This document shows, piece by piece, positions 34,009 through 43,184 of a DNA stretch of 64,000 nucleotides. The position numbers and the translations under genes are program-made. The notes beneath the pieces were generated by a model that saw only the letters and a program-made list of their open reading frames with translations, had not been told where the DNA came from and did no database searches. Source of the stretch: Sphingomonas sp. GTDB taxonomy: Bacteria > Pseudomonadota > Alphaproteobacteria > Sphingomonadales > Sphingomonadaceae. The stretch lies in NCBI GenBank assembly GCA_019635535.1, contig JAHBZH010000001.1, positions 1,826,995 to 1,890,994 on the forward strand. The letters run 5' to 3'. Each line of letters begins with the position of its first letter. Positions within the stretch are counted from its first letter, which is position 1.

Positions 34009-34800
34009 ATGTCGATCGATCTCAAGGACTACGAAACCGGCGCCAAATATGACGGCGACTACGACGCCGATCTGAAGGCGTTGCAGGAGCGCATCTCCCG
34101 CCTCTTCGTCGCCGCCGACATCTACAGGAAGAAGGCGATCGTCGCCGTCGAGGGCTGGGACGCGGCGGGGAAGGGCGGGGCGATCCAGCGCCTGACCGCG
34201 ACCTGCGATCCCCGATCCTACAAGGTCTGGCCGATCTCGGCGCCGAGCGCGGAGGAGAAGGCGCGCCACTATCTCTGGCGATTCTGGACGCGGCTGCCGG
34301 AGGCGGGCGAGGTCGCGATCTTCGATCGCACCTGGTACGGGCGCGTCCTCGTCGAGCGGGTCGAGGGCTTCGCGACCGCGGCCGAATGGAACCGCGCCTA
34401 TGACGAGATCAATGAGTTCGAGGCGCAGCTCGCCGCCGATGATACCGTCCTGATCAAGCTCTTCTTCCACGTCACCCAGAAGACCCAGGACAAGCGCCTG
34501 AAGGAGCGGCTCGAAGATCCCTGGAAGCAGTGGAAGGTCGGCCCCGACGATTTCCGCAATCGCGCCCGCCGCGCCGATTATCTCGACGCGCTGGCGGACA
34601 TGTTCAAGCGCACTGATACGCGCTGGGCGCCCTGGACGGTGATCGACGGCAACAACAAGAAGGCGGCGCGGATCGCCGCGCTCACTCATGTCGCGGATCG
34701 TCTCTCGGCCGTGCTGCCCGCCAAGCCGCCGCCCGTCCGTCCCGAACTGGCACGGATCGCCGAGGAGGGGTTCGGCGCGAGCCCCAATCAGTCCGGATAG
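34009..34800 (+). CDS. polyphosphate kinase 2 family protein
   Basis: 263 residues from ATG 34009, with GGAG at 33998-34001. Motifs: VEGWDAAGKGGAIQRL (Walker A), APSAEEKARHYLWRFW, IFDRTWYGRVLVERVEGF (Walker B) and KLFFHVTQKTQDKRL. PPK2 enzymes move phosphate between polyphosphate and nucleoside mono- or diphosphates; the direction and nucleotide are not clear from sequence. The tail overlaps the convergent greB tail by 13 bases. A second polyphosphate enzyme 5 kb from ppk1-ppx. Confidence 0.94.
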   Translation: MSIDLKDYETGAKYDGDYDADLKALQERISRLFVAADIYRKKAIVAVEGWDAAGKGGAIQRLTATCDPRSYKVWPISAPSAEEKARHYLWRFWTRLPEAGEVAIFDRTWYGRVLVERVEGFATAAEWNRAYDEINEFEAQLAADDTVLIKLFFHVTQKTQDKRLKERLEDPWKQWKVGPDDFRNRARRADYLDALADMFKRTDTRWAPWTVIDGNNKKAARIAALTHVADRLSAVLPAKPPPVRPELARIAEEGFGASPNQSG

Positions 34801-35270
34801 CGGATCGCCATCACCTCATAATCCTTCGCGCCGGCGGGCAGGACGACGCGGCGCACATCGCCCACCGCCGCGCCGCGCACCGCGCGGGCGATCGGGGAAT
34901 GCCAGCTTACCCGCCCGGCGGCGGCATCCGCCTCGTCCTCGCCGACCAGGGTCAAGACCCGCTCATTGTCGTCCTCGTCGGCCAGGGTGACGGTCGCGCC
35001 GAACCAGGCGCGGCTCCTGTCCTCCTGTCGCGCCGGGTCGATCACCTTGGCCGCCTTCATCCGCCGAGCGAGGAAGTTGATCCGCCGGTCCACCTCGCGC
35101 AGCCGCCGCCTGCCATATTGGTAATCGGCATTTTCCGACCGGTCGCCATTGGCCGCCGCCCAGGCGATCGTCTCCAGCAGCTTCGGCCGCTCGCCCGCGA
35201 ACAGGGCCTCATATTCCTCGCGCAGCCGGCGAAAGCCTTCAGGGGTGATATGGTTGGGCCTGTCGGTCAT
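34788..35270 (-). CDS. greB: transcription elongation factor GreB
   Basis: 160 residues. An N-terminal coiled coil carries GDRSENADYQYGRRRLREVD with the acidic tip, followed by the C-terminal FKBP-like domain (GRVSWHSPIARAVRGAAVGD). GDRSENADYQYG and the RR(I/V) segment favour GreB over GreA. It restarts backtracked RNA polymerase by stimulating transcript cleavage. Confidence 0.93.
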   Translation of the reverse strand: MTDRPNHITPEGFRRLREEYEALFAGERPKLLETIAWAAANGDRSENADYQYGRRRLREVDRRINFLARRMKAAKVIDPARQEDRSRAWFGATVTLADEDDNERVLTLVGEDEADAAAGRVSWHSPIARAVRGAAVGDVRRVVLPAGAKDYEVMAIRYPD

Positions 35271-35283
35271 GGCGCTCCATTAT

Positions 35284-35421
35284 CGTCATTCCGGCGAAAG
35301 CCGGAATCCATCTTCTTTATCCCTTTCCTCCGCGTCTCTGCGTGCACTAAATTATGGTTCGCGCAGAGATGCAGAGATCGCAGAGAAGAAAAGATGGATT
35401 CCGGCTTTCGCCGGAATGACG
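35284..35421. repeat. MITE-like element with 31-bp perfect inverted ends
   Basis: The 31 bases at 35284-35314 (beginning CGTCATTCCGGCGAAAGC) are the exact complement of 35391-35421. Each end is itself a hairpin (TTCCGGC...GCCGGAA). The 76-base core is AT-richer and has its own CTCTGCG/CGCAGAG inverted repeats. It lies between greB and slt. No transposase is encoded. Confidence 0.88.
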
Positions 35422-35423
35422 AC

Positions 35424-37433
35424 TTACCTGAGCGCCTGGCGGCCCAGATAATAGGACACCCGGCCCTGCGAGCGGCTGCCTTCCGGGTTCATCAGGTCGT
35501 AGATCATCGCATTCTCGACGACCCGCTGCACATAGTTGCGCGTCTCGGAGAACGGGATGTTCTCGATCCACTCCAGCACGTCGGCGTCGGGCAGGCGGGG
35601 ATCGCCGTTGCGCTGGATCCACTGCGGCACCCGGCCCGGCCCGGCATTGTAGGCGATGGCGACGAGGATGATGTTGTTGCCGAAGCGCTCCATCAGCATG
35701 TTGAGATGGGCGCTGCCGAGCAGGATATTGTAGTCCGGGTCCTCGGTCAGCCGGCCGAGATTGTAGGGGACGCCGACGCGACGCGCCTCGATCTGCGCGG
35801 TGCCGGGGATGAGCTGCATCATACCGCGCGCATTGGCGGAGCTGACCGCGCTGCGCTCGAACGAACTTTCCTGCCGCATGATACCGTGCGCGGGCGCCCA
35901 GTGATTGCGATAAGCGGGCGGGATAGTCACTTCCGGGAAGGCCGCGCGCGAATAGAAGCTGGCGCCGCCGGAGCGCGCCTCGCGCGCCGCCCAGACGCCC
36001 ATGTCGAGCCGCCCGATCGAGCGGCCCAGCTCGGCCGCGATCTCGCGCTCGCGATTGGTGTCGAGGCTGCTGGCCAGCGCGCGCACGAACAGGCCCTGAT
36101 CGTTGCGGGAACCGATCGCGCCGAGGTGCCGGATCGCCTGGACGAGCGGCCGCCGGTCGAATTCCTGGCGCTCGGCGGCGGTGGCCGGCGTGGCGGGCGG
36201 CGGCGGCGGCGGCGTGCGCCCCAGCCGCTCCAGCGCGAGCAGGCCGTAAAATTGGTCGGGGCTCGATGCCGCTTGCTCGAACCAGGCATTGGCTTGATCG
36301 GTGCGCCCGCCCTGCGCCGCGACGCGACCGGCCCAGTAGAAGCCCTTGGCCCGGGTCTGCGGCGATTGCGCCGCGCGGCCATAGCGGTCGAACATGCCGG
36401 CGGCGTCGGCGGGACGGTTGATCCGCCGCGCCGCCTGGCCGGCCAGCCAGGTGAGATCGGTATATTTGTCGCGCTCGGCGAAGGAGCGGGTGCTGATGTC
36501 CGTGCCGGCCGGGAACAGGTCGTCGACCTGGCTGGCGATATTGTAGGCCAGTGTCCATTGCCGGTCGTTGGCGGCGCCCCGTGCGATGGCGAGCGCGCTG
36601 TCCATGAACTTGGCCGGATTGGCAGGCAGGCTGCGCAGCCGGCGCGGCTGAGCGAGCCATTCGCGCGCGCCTGACGAATTGCCGGTCTCGCGCAGCCAGG
36701 CGGCGCGGTCGATGACGAAGCCGGGATCGGCGCTTGCCGCCTCCCGGTCGAGCGCCGCCACGCGCGAGGCGGCGTCCGCCGCGCGATTCTGCATGGCGAG
36801 CCGCGCCTCGAACATCGGCCGCCGCGCCGCCGAGCCCCAGGCGATCGCCCGCGCGGCGGTCTGCCGATCGCCGTTGCTCAGCAGCGCGTCGATGCGCCGG
36901 TCATGATCCTCAGGCGTGAAGCCGCCCGAAAAAGCGCCGAGCAGACGTTGCTCGTCGGTTTGCGCCATCACGCCTTCGGTCCAGGCGGTGCGCGCCGCGG
37001 CCAGCGCCTCGTCGCGCCGTCCGGTGGCGAGCAGGGCCAGCGCGCGCTGGGCGTGGCCGCTGGCGGTAAGTGGCGGAAAGACGTCGAAAAAGCGCAGCAC
37101 CTCGGCCGGAGAGACGGCTTCGGCCGAAAGCCGCCGTTCGGCGCTGCGCCTGAGGCCCGCTTCTCCCGGCCAGCCGCGATGCGAAACGAGGAAGGAGGCA
37201 TAGGAGGAGAAGGGCAGGGAATCGCTTTGTCTGAGGCTGCTCCAGCGCGCGACCGAAGAGGCGATCGCACTGGACGGGGCGGGCGCGGATTGCGTCGCGG
37301 CGGCCATCCGGGCGATCGGCGCGGCAGGCGCGGGTTTCGGCGCCTCGCGTGTCGTCACAGTCCCGATCGAACTCGCCGCCAACGCGCCGGCCGACGCGCC
37401 GAGCAGCATTATGATGGCGGCTCCCTTATGCAT
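35424..37433 (-). CDS. slt: soluble lytic murein transglycosylase
   Basis: About 669 residues from ATG 37433, with signal peptide MHKGAAIIMLLGASAGALAAS. A long helical U-domain precedes the C-terminal lysozyme-like domain: HGIMRQESSFERSAVSSANA (catalytic Glu), GMMQLIPGTA and AIAYNAGPGRV. It cleaves peptidoglycan with formation of 1,6-anhydromuramic acid. A strong AAGGAGG lies 16 bases before this ATG, so a non-ATG start slightly upstream is possible. Divergent from dapA. Confidence 0.94.
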   Translation of the reverse strand: MHKGAAIIMLLGASAGALAASSIGTVTTREAPKPAPAAPIARMAAATQSAPAPSSAIASSVARWSSLRQSDSLPFSSYASFLVSHRGWPGEAGLRRSAERRLSAEAVSPAEVLRFFDVFPPLTASGHAQRALALLATGRRDEALAAARTAWTEGVMAQTDEQRLLGAFSGGFTPEDHDRRIDALLSNGDRQTAARAIAWGSAARRPMFEARLAMQNRAADAASRVAALDREAASADPGFVIDRAAWLRETGNSSGAREWLAQPRRLRSLPANPAKFMDSALAIARGAANDRQWTLAYNIASQVDDLFPAGTDISTRSFAERDKYTDLTWLAGQAARRINRPADAAGMFDRYGRAAQSPQTRAKGFYWAGRVAAQGGRTDQANAWFEQAASSPDQFYGLLALERLGRTPPPPPPATPATAAERQEFDRRPLVQAIRHLGAIGSRNDQGLFVRALASSLDTNREREIAAELGRSIGRLDMGVWAAREARSGGASFYSRAAFPEVTIPPAYRNHWAPAHGIMRQESSFERSAVSSANARGMMQLIPGTAQIEARRVGVPYNLGRLTEDPDYNILLGSAHLNMLMERFGNNIILVAIAYNAGPGRVPQWIQRNGDPRLPDADVLEWIENIPFSETRNYVQRVVENAMIYDLMNPEGSRSQGRVSYYLGRQALR

Positions 37434-37539
37434 GCTGGACAGAATGACGCCCCCCTCCTTATCAGGCGATGAACATCCCGCGGACATTCTTCATGCGCCT
37501 CCCTAGGCCATGCGCCGCTGCGGGGTGAAGGAGGCAGTC

Positions 37540-38415
37540 ATGTTCAAGGGGTCGATCCCCGCCCTGGTGACGCCATTTCGCGACGAAGCGTTCGACGAGG
37601 CCGCGTTTCGCGATCTGGTGGAATGGCAGGTCGCCGAAGGCAGCCACGGTCTCGTGCCCTGCGGGACGACCGGCGAATCGGCGACCTTGAGCGCCGACGA
37701 GCATCGCCGCGCGATCGAAGTCTGCGTCGCCCAGGCGGCGGGCCGGGTGCCGGTCATTGCCGGCTGCGGCGCGAACGATACCGCCCATGCCATCGCGCTG
37801 ACCCGCGCCGCGAAGGCCACCGGCGCCGATGCCGCGCTCCATGTGCCGCCTTATTACAACCGGCCCAATCAGGAGGGCATCTACGCCCATCTCGCGGCCA
37901 TTGCCGAGGCGACGGACCTGCCGATCCTGCTCTACAACGTGCCGGCGCGCACCGTCACCGACATCGCGGTGGAAACGATGGCGCGGCTGGCCCGCATCGC
38001 CAATGTCGTCGCGGTCAAGGACGCCACCGGCAATCTCGCGCGCGTCTCCGCCCAGCGCCTCGCCTGCGGCGACGATTTCGTCCAGCTTTCCGGGAATGAC
38101 GACATGGCCCTGGGCTTCATGGCGATGGGCGGGCGGGGCTGCATCTCGGTCACCGCCAATGTCGCGCCGCGATTGTGCGCCGATTTCCAGGATGCCTGCC
38201 TCGAAGGCCGCTGGGGCGACGCGCTGGTGCTGCAGGACCGGCTCTATCCTCTGCACGCGGCCTTGTTCACCGATGCTTCACCCGGACCGGTCAAATATGC
38301 GCTCAGCCGTGTCCGCCCCGATTTTCCCTCCGCCCTGCGCCTGCCGATGACGCCGCCCTCGCCCGCGAGCCGTGCCGCCGTCGATGCGGCGCTGGCCCAT
38401 GCCGGCCTTTCCTGA
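37540..38415 (+). CDS. dapA: 4-hydroxy-tetrahydrodipicolinate synthase
   Basis: 291 residues from ATG 37540 with a strong GAAGGAGG. It condenses pyruvate and aspartate semialdehyde for lysine and diaminopimelate synthesis. Motifs: [40 protein letters not shown] (Tyr) and [10 protein letters not shown] (Schiff-base Lys). The stop shares one base with the smpB start. Confidence 0.97.
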   Translation: MFKGSIPALVTPFRDEAFDEAAFRDLVEWQVAEGSHGLVPCGTTGESATLSADEHRRAIEVCVAQAAGRVPVIAGCGANDTAHAIALTRAAKATGADAALHVPPYYNRPNQEGIYAHLAAIAEATDLPILLYNVPARTVTDIAVETMARLARIANVVAVKDATGNLARVSAQRLACGDDFVQLSGNDDMALGFMAMGGRGCISVTANVAPRLCADFQDACLEGRWGDALVLQDRLYPLHAALFTDASPGPVKYALSRVRPDFPSALRLPMTPPSPASRAAVDAALAHAGLS

Positions 38416-38897
38416 TGGCCCGGCCGCGCCCCCTCGAGTTCGACAAGCAAAAGGTGGTCGCCGAAAACCGGCGCGCGCGCTTCGATTATGCGATCGAGGA
38501 CAAGTACGAGGCCGGCATCGCGCTGACCGGCACCGAGGTGAAGAGCCTGCGCTTCGGCGAGGGCTCGATCGCGGAAAGCTATGCCGAGGTGAGCGAGGAG
38601 GAGGTTTGGCTCATCAACGCCAACATCCCCGAGTTCAGCCACGGCAACCGCCACAATCACGAGCCGAAGCGGCCGCGCAAGCTGCTGCTCAATCACCGCC
38701 AGATCGCCAAGCTGCACGGCGCGGTGGCGCGGCAGGGCATGACGCTCGTCCCGCTTTCCATCTATTTCAACGCTCGCGGCCGCGCGAAAGTGGAGCTGGC
38801 GCTGGCCAAAGGCCGCAAGAGTCACGACAAGCGGGAATATGAGAAGGAAAAGGACTGGAAAAGGGAGCAGGGCCGCCTGATGCGCCAGCATGGTTGA
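38415..38897 (+). CDS. smpB: SsrA-binding protein SmpB
   Basis: 160 residues from ATG 38415 (TGATG with dapA). Motifs: [29 protein letters not shown] and the C-terminal basic tail [20 protein letters not shown]. It delivers tmRNA to stalled ribosomes. The tmRNA gene itself is not in the window. Overlaps the next gene by eight bases. Confidence 0.97.
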   Translation: MARPRPLEFDKQKVVAENRRARFDYAIEDKYEAGIALTGTEVKSLRFGEGSIAESYAEVSEEEVWLINANIPEFSHGNRHNHEPKRPRKLLLNHRQIAKLHGAVARQGMTLVPLSIYFNARGRAKVELALAKGRKSHDKREYEKEKDWKREQGRLMRQHG

Positions 38898-39450
38898 CCG
38901 CATCGGCCGCTGGATCGCGCGCAACAGCCCGAACCGCGAAGAGCTGGCGAAGAGCCGCTGGCTGAAGCCGTTCGGCCAGCGCGTCCTGCACAGCGAATTC
39001 TGGCGCTTCACCCGCCGGTCTGTCCCGCGCGGCGTCGGCGTCGGCCTGTTCGTCGGCATCTTCGCGCTGATCCCGGGCATCCAGATCATCGGCGCGGCGC
39101 TGATGGCGGTTCCTTTCCGGGCGAACATTCCGGTGGCGGCGGCGATGACCTTCCTCACCAATCCGGCGACGACGCCCTTCCTCCTGGTCGCTTCGATCTG
39201 GGTCGGCAACAAGCTCGGCTTCCACGCCGACATCGCCTCGCTCCAGGCGCTCTATAGTGGCGGCGCCAGCATCGGTGACTGGTTCCGCTGGGCGTTGTCC
39301 GACGCCGCGCCGGCGGTGATCTCCGGCCTGTTCATCATCGCCTTCGTCTCGGCGGTGGCCGGCTGGCTGGTTTCGGGCTGGATCTGGCGCTGGTGGCAGG
39401 GACGCAAATGGCGTCGCCGCGCGCTGCGCCAGCCGAGCGAGGCGCCGTGA
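38890..39450 (+). CDS. DUF2062 membrane protein
   Basis: 186 residues with two to three membrane segments (about 52-85, 95-115, 145-165). The motif [20 protein letters not shown] followed by [11 protein letters not shown] is characteristic of DUF2062. Function unknown. It overlaps smpB upstream and shares GTGA with cckA downstream, so it is coupled to both. Confidence 0.9.
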   Translation: MVDRIGRWIARNSPNREELAKSRWLKPFGQRVLHSEFWRFTRRSVPRGVGVGLFVGIFALIPGIQIIGAALMAVPFRANIPVAAAMTFLTNPATTPFLLVASIWVGNKLGFHADIASLQALYSGGASIGDWFRWALSDAAPAVISGLFIIAFVSAVAGWLVSGWIWRWWQGRKWRRRALRQPSEAP

Positions 39451-41828
39451 GCCAGGCCGCCGGGGCGCGGCGGGCGTGGGACGCGCCGCTGTTCGCGCTG
39501 GCGGCGCTGGCCTCCGCCGCGCTCCTGCTCTGGGCGGTGGGCGACCCTCTTTTCGCCGGCGCTTTCCTGGCCGGGCTGGCCGGCATTGGGAGCGCGCTCT
39601 TCCTGCTCGCCCGGCCGCGCGCCGCGTCCGCAGAAGTGGCGGCCGAAAGCGCGCCCGACATCGCCCTGCTGCGCGCCGCGCTCGATGCGGCGGGCGAGGA
39701 GCGGGCGCTGGCCTTCACCGATCCCGCCGGGCGGCTGGTCTGCGCCAATGCCGCCTGGGGGCAGTGGTTCGGCCCCGGCACGGCGCCCTCCGCGCTGGCG
39801 GGCGAGGCGGGCGAGGCGCTGGCCGCGACCGCCCGCGCCGCGCGCCGCGACGGGGTCGCGACGGTGGAGCCGATCCGGATCGCGGGGCGCGAACTCGATG
39901 GCGAAGCGGCATGCGTTGCGGGCGAGGGCGACCTGCTGCTCTGGCGACTGCGCCCAGCCGGCGTGACCGACATCGCGGCCGAGGCGAACCGCCTGGCCGG
40001 CGGCGAGGCGGGTCGGCGCGCCGGGGCGGCCGGGCTGATGCTCGTCCTCGCCGACGCCGAGGGCCGGATCCGCGCCGCCAATCCCGCCTTCACGCTGCGC
40101 GCCGGCGCGGAGGAGGGCGAGACGATCGAGGGCAGCGGGCTGGCCGCGCATCTCGTCGCCGGCGAGAACGGCCTGTTCCGTTTCGCCGCCGAGGGCCGCG
40201 GCGGCCCGCCGCTGCGCATCGTCCAGATCGCGCTCGGCGACGCGCCCGACACGGCCTCCGTCTTCCTGCTGCTCGACGAGTCACCCGCCGCCGCGACCGG
40301 CGAGGAGACGGGTGCGCAGATCCACGCCTTGCTCGACACGCTGCCGCTCGGCCTCGCGCTGGCCGACACGGACGGGCGGCTCGCCTTCGTCAACAAGGAA
40401 TTCCGCAAGGCCGCCGGCTTGGGCCCCGCCGAGCAGCCCGCCTGGCCGAGCGATCTGGTGGTGGAGGAGGACAAGGCGGCCGTCTCCGATGCGGTCCGCC
40501 GCTTCGGACGCGGCCGCGCGCTTTCGGGCGATCTCGCCGTCCGGCTGCGCACCAATCCGGAGGAGCCGGTGGCGATGACGGTCGCCGGCGCGCGCGGGCT
40601 GGGCAATGCCGCCGTGCTGATCAGCCTCAAGGACAATAGCGAGGAGGCGCGCCTGAAGCGCGAGATCGCGCAGGCGACGAAGATGCAGGCGGTCGGCCAG
40701 CTCGCCGGCGGCGTCGCCCACGATTTCAACAACATCCTGACCGCGATCCTGGGCACCTGCGATCTGATGCTGATGCGCCATTCGCCCGGCGACAGCGACT
40801 ATGACGATATCCAGCAGATCCGCTCCAATTCGAACCGCGCCGCCAATCTCACCCGCCAGCTCCTCGCTTTCTCGCGCCAGCAGACATTACGCCCCCAGGT
40901 CCTCCAGCTTCCCGACGTGGTCGCCGAGGTCTCGCACCTGCTCAACCGCCTGCTTGGCGAGCGGATCGTTCTGCAGGTCAAGCATGGCCGCAATCTCGGC
41001 CCCGTCCGCGCCGATCCCGGCCAGCTCGAGCAGGTGATCGTCAATCTCGCCGTCAACGCCCGCGACGCGATGGTCGCCAAGGGGCCGGACGGTGGCACGC
41101 TCACGCTTCAGACCTTCGCCGTCTCGGCCGAAGAGGTGCGCCGGATGGGCACCGACATATTGCCGATCGGCGATTATACCGGCCTCAAGGTTTCCGACAC
41201 CGGCACCGGCATCCCGCCATCGATCCTGAACAAGATTTTCGAGCCCTTTTTCACCACCAAGGAGGTGGGGAAGGGGACGGGCCTCGGGCTCTCCACCGTC
41301 TACGGCATCGTCAAGCAGTCGGGCGGCTTCATCTTCGCCGAATCCAAGCCCGGCAAGGGCACCGCCTTCACCATCTATCTGCCCGTCCACCGCGCCCAGC
41401 CCGGCGAGGCCAAGGCCAAGCCCAAGGCGAAGGAGAAGGCCGGCGAGGTGTGGGGCAGCGGCACGATCCTGCTGGTCGAGGACGAGGTGATGGTCCGCGC
41501 CGTGGCGGAGCGCGCGCTGGCCCGCAACGGCTACAACGTGCTCACCGCCGAAAATGGCGAAGCCGGGCTGGAGATCCTCGCCAGCGAGCCGAAGGTCGAT
41601 CTGATGATCTCCGATGTGGTAATGCCGACGATGGACGGCCCCACCACCGCGCGCGAGGCGCGCAAGACCCATCCGGACCTGCCGATCCTGTTCATTTCCG
41701 GCTATGCCGAGGAGCAGTTGCGCAAGTCGATCGACATTCCCAACGTCTCCTTCCTGGCCAAGCCCTTCTCGGTCCAGGATCTGGCCGAAACGGTGCGCGA
41801 GGTCCTGGAGGCGGCGCGCGCCGGCTAG
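39447..41828 (+). CDS. cckA: hybrid histidine kinase/phosphatase CckA
   Basis: 793 residues from a GTG at 39447 overlapping the DUF2062 stop. Two N-terminal membrane segments (about 12-50) are followed by PAS-like regions, the H-box GGVAHDFNNILTAI, an HATPase domain (VNARDAM, GTGIPPSILNKIFEPFFTTK, GTGLGLSTV) and a C-terminal receiver with Asp in MISDVVMPTMDG. CckA phosphorylates CtrA and CpdR through ChpT in the alphaproteobacterial cell-cycle relay. None of those partners lies in the window. Confidence 0.95.
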   Translation: MSQAAGARRAWDAPLFALAALASAALLLWAVGDPLFAGAFLAGLAGIGSALFLLARPRAASAEVAAESAPDIALLRAALDAAGEERALAFTDPAGRLVCANAAWGQWFGPGTAPSALAGEAGEALAATARAARRDGVATVEPIRIAGRELDGEAACVAGEGDLLLWRLRPAGVTDIAAEANRLAGGEAGRRAGAAGLMLVLADAEGRIRAANPAFTLRAGAEEGETIEGSGLAAHLVAGENGLFRFAAEGRGGPPLRIVQIALGDAPDTASVFLLLDESPAAATGEETGAQIHALLDTLPLGLALADTDGRLAFVNKEFRKAAGLGPAEQPAWPSDLVVEEDKAAVSDAVRRFGRGRALSGDLAVRLRTNPEEPVAMTVAGARGLGNAAVLISLKDNSEEARLKREIAQATKMQAVGQLAGGVAHDFNNILTAILGTCDLMLMRHSPGDSDYDDIQQIRSNSNRAANLTRQLLAFSRQQTLRPQVLQLPDVVAEVSHLLNRLLGERIVLQVKHGRNLGPVRADPGQLEQVIVNLAVNARDAMVAKGPDGGTLTLQTFAVSAEEVRRMGTDILPIGDYTGLKVSDTGTGIPPSILNKIFEPFFTTKEVGKGTGLGLSTVYGIVKQSGGFIFAESKPGKGTAFTIYLPVHRAQPGEAKAKPKAKEKAGEVWGSGTILLVEDEVMVRAVAERALARNGYNVLTAENGEAGLEILASEPKVDLMISDVVMPTMDGPTTAREARKTHPDLPILFISGYAEEQLRKSIDIPNVSFLAKPFSVQDLAETVREVLEAARAG

Positions 41829-41881
41829 CCCCCGGGCGGACGCAAATATTTCTTTTCCTTTGCGAAACAGACGCTAAGCCG

Positions 41882-42247
41882 ATGCTTATGGAGAGTGGGC
41901 GTTCGATCCTCATCGTCGAAGATGAGCCGCTGATCGCGATGATGCTCGAGGATTTCCTCGAATCGCTGGGCCATGAGGTCGTCGCCACCTGCGGCACGCT
42001 CGACGAGGCGCTCGGCCATGCCGATGCCGGCGCGTTCGACGTCGCGATCATCGACGTGCAGTTGAAGGACGGCGAACGGGTCTGGCCGCTGGCCGATCGC
42101 CTCGCCGATGCGGGCAAGCCCTACGTGCTCGCCACCGGCGGCCATGTCGAGCCGCCGCCGCCGCGCCACGCCCACGCCCCCGTGCTCGCCAAGCCCTACA
42201 CGATCGACGCGATCGAGCCGGCGCTGACCGAGGCCTGCGGGGATTAA
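41882..42247 (+). CDS. stand-alone receiver protein (FAT-GUY-like)
   Basis: 121 residues from ATG 41882 (or 115-119 from the ATG six bases later). A single receiver domain: ILIVEDEPLIAMML, the phosphoacceptor Asp in VAIIDVQLKDGE, and PYVLATGGHV, similar to the FATGY region of alphaproteobacterial FAT-GUY receivers such as SdrG/Sma0114, then VLAKPYT with the conserved Lys. There is no output domain. It follows cckA by 53 bases; a link to CckA or to the general stress response is inference. Confidence 0.85.
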   Translation: MLMESGRSILIVEDEPLIAMMLEDFLESLGHEVVATCGTLDEALGHADAGAFDVAIIDVQLKDGERVWPLADRLADAGKPYVLATGGHVEPPPPRHAHAPVLAKPYTIDAIEPALTEACGD

Positions 42248-42266
42248 GCGGGCGGCGGGCGCGAGA

Positions 42267-43097
42267 GTGAAGCGGCGCGCGCGCTGGATGTGGTGGCTGC
42301 TTCTCCCCGCCGGGCTCTACCTTCTCATCCTCATCGCGCTGTTCTTCGTCCAGACGGCGATGCTGTTCCCGACGGGGCAGGTGAGGCCGCCGGGGCCGCT
42401 ACCGGCAGACGCCGAGCGATTGACCGTGGCCGCCGCGTCCGGCGAGCGGCTGCACGGCATCCATGTCCCGCCCGCGATGCCGGCCGGAGAAAGGCTGCTC
42501 GTCATCGGCTTCGGCGGCAATGCCTGGAACGCCGAGGCGATGGCCGCCTATCTGCACGATCTCTATCCACAGGCGGATATCGTCGCCTTCCACTATCGCG
42601 GCTATCGCCCCAGCGAGGGCACGCCCGGCGCGGCGGCCCTGCTGGCGGACGCGCCACTTGTCCTCGATGCCGCGCGCGAGCGCATCCGCCCGGCGCGCAC
42701 CGTCGCGATCGGCTTCAGCGTCGGCAGCGGCGTCGCGGCCAGCCTCGCCGTCCAACGCGACCTCGACGGCCTGATCCTCGTCACGCCCTTCGATTCGCTG
42801 GGATCGGTCGCAGCCGGGCAATATCCCTGGCTACCGGTGCGCGCGTTGCTGATGCACCGGATGGAGCCCGCCGCCGATCTCGCCGGAACGCGGGTGCCGG
42901 TCGCCATCCTCGCCGGCGCGCGCGATACATTGATCCCCCCGGCGCGCACCGATGCGCTGCGCCGCGCCGTTCCGAATCTGGTCTTCGACCGCACCCTCGC
43001 CGGCGCGGGTCATAACGATATCTACGACCGCGCGGAGTTCCAGGCAGCCATGCGCGAGGCGCTGGAACGCATATCGCGAACCGATATCCCCTCATGA
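42267..43097 (+). CDS. membrane-anchored alpha/beta hydrolase
   Basis: 276 residues from a GTG at 42267. An N-terminal membrane anchor (about 9-31) precedes an alpha/beta-hydrolase fold with nucleophile elbow GFSVGSG (Ser), acid GARDTLIPP (Asp) and GAGHND (His), similar to the ABHD12/13 (BEM46) group. The substrate is unknown. A repeat follows 25 bases after its stop. Confidence 0.87.
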   Translation: MKRRARWMWWLLLPAGLYLLILIALFFVQTAMLFPTGQVRPPGPLPADAERLTVAAASGERLHGIHVPPAMPAGERLLVIGFGGNAWNAEAMAAYLHDLYPQADIVAFHYRGYRPSEGTPGAAALLADAPLVLDAARERIRPARTVAIGFSVGSGVAASLAVQRDLDGLILVTPFDSLGSVAAGQYPWLPVRALLMHRMEPAADLAGTRVPVAILAGARDTLIPPARTDALRRAVPNLVFDRTLAGAGHNDIYDRAEFQAAMREALERISRTDIPS

Positions 43098-43121
43098 CCG
43101 GCGATGCGACGCAACCCTATC

Positions 43122-43183
43122 TGACAGAGGATTTCCTGCATTGGAAGCGAGGGGCGGGAGGTCTGCATTTGACCTTGTCCGGG
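43122..43183 (+). repeat. interspersed repeat, copy 2 (related copy at 9811-9875)
   Basis: It begins TGACAGAGGATTTCCTGCAT at 43122, continues with TGGAAGCGAGGGGCGGGAGG, and ends in a GGTC...GACC pair. It aligns over its length with the minus strand of 9811-9875 with scattered mismatches. It sits at the 3' end of the lower-GC orphan gene on the opposite strand. Confidence 0.7.
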
Positions 43184-43184
43184 C

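Noticed and set aside
35284..35421. Insertion sequence
   Set aside because: Inverted ends are present but only 76 bases lie between them and no transposase is encoded.
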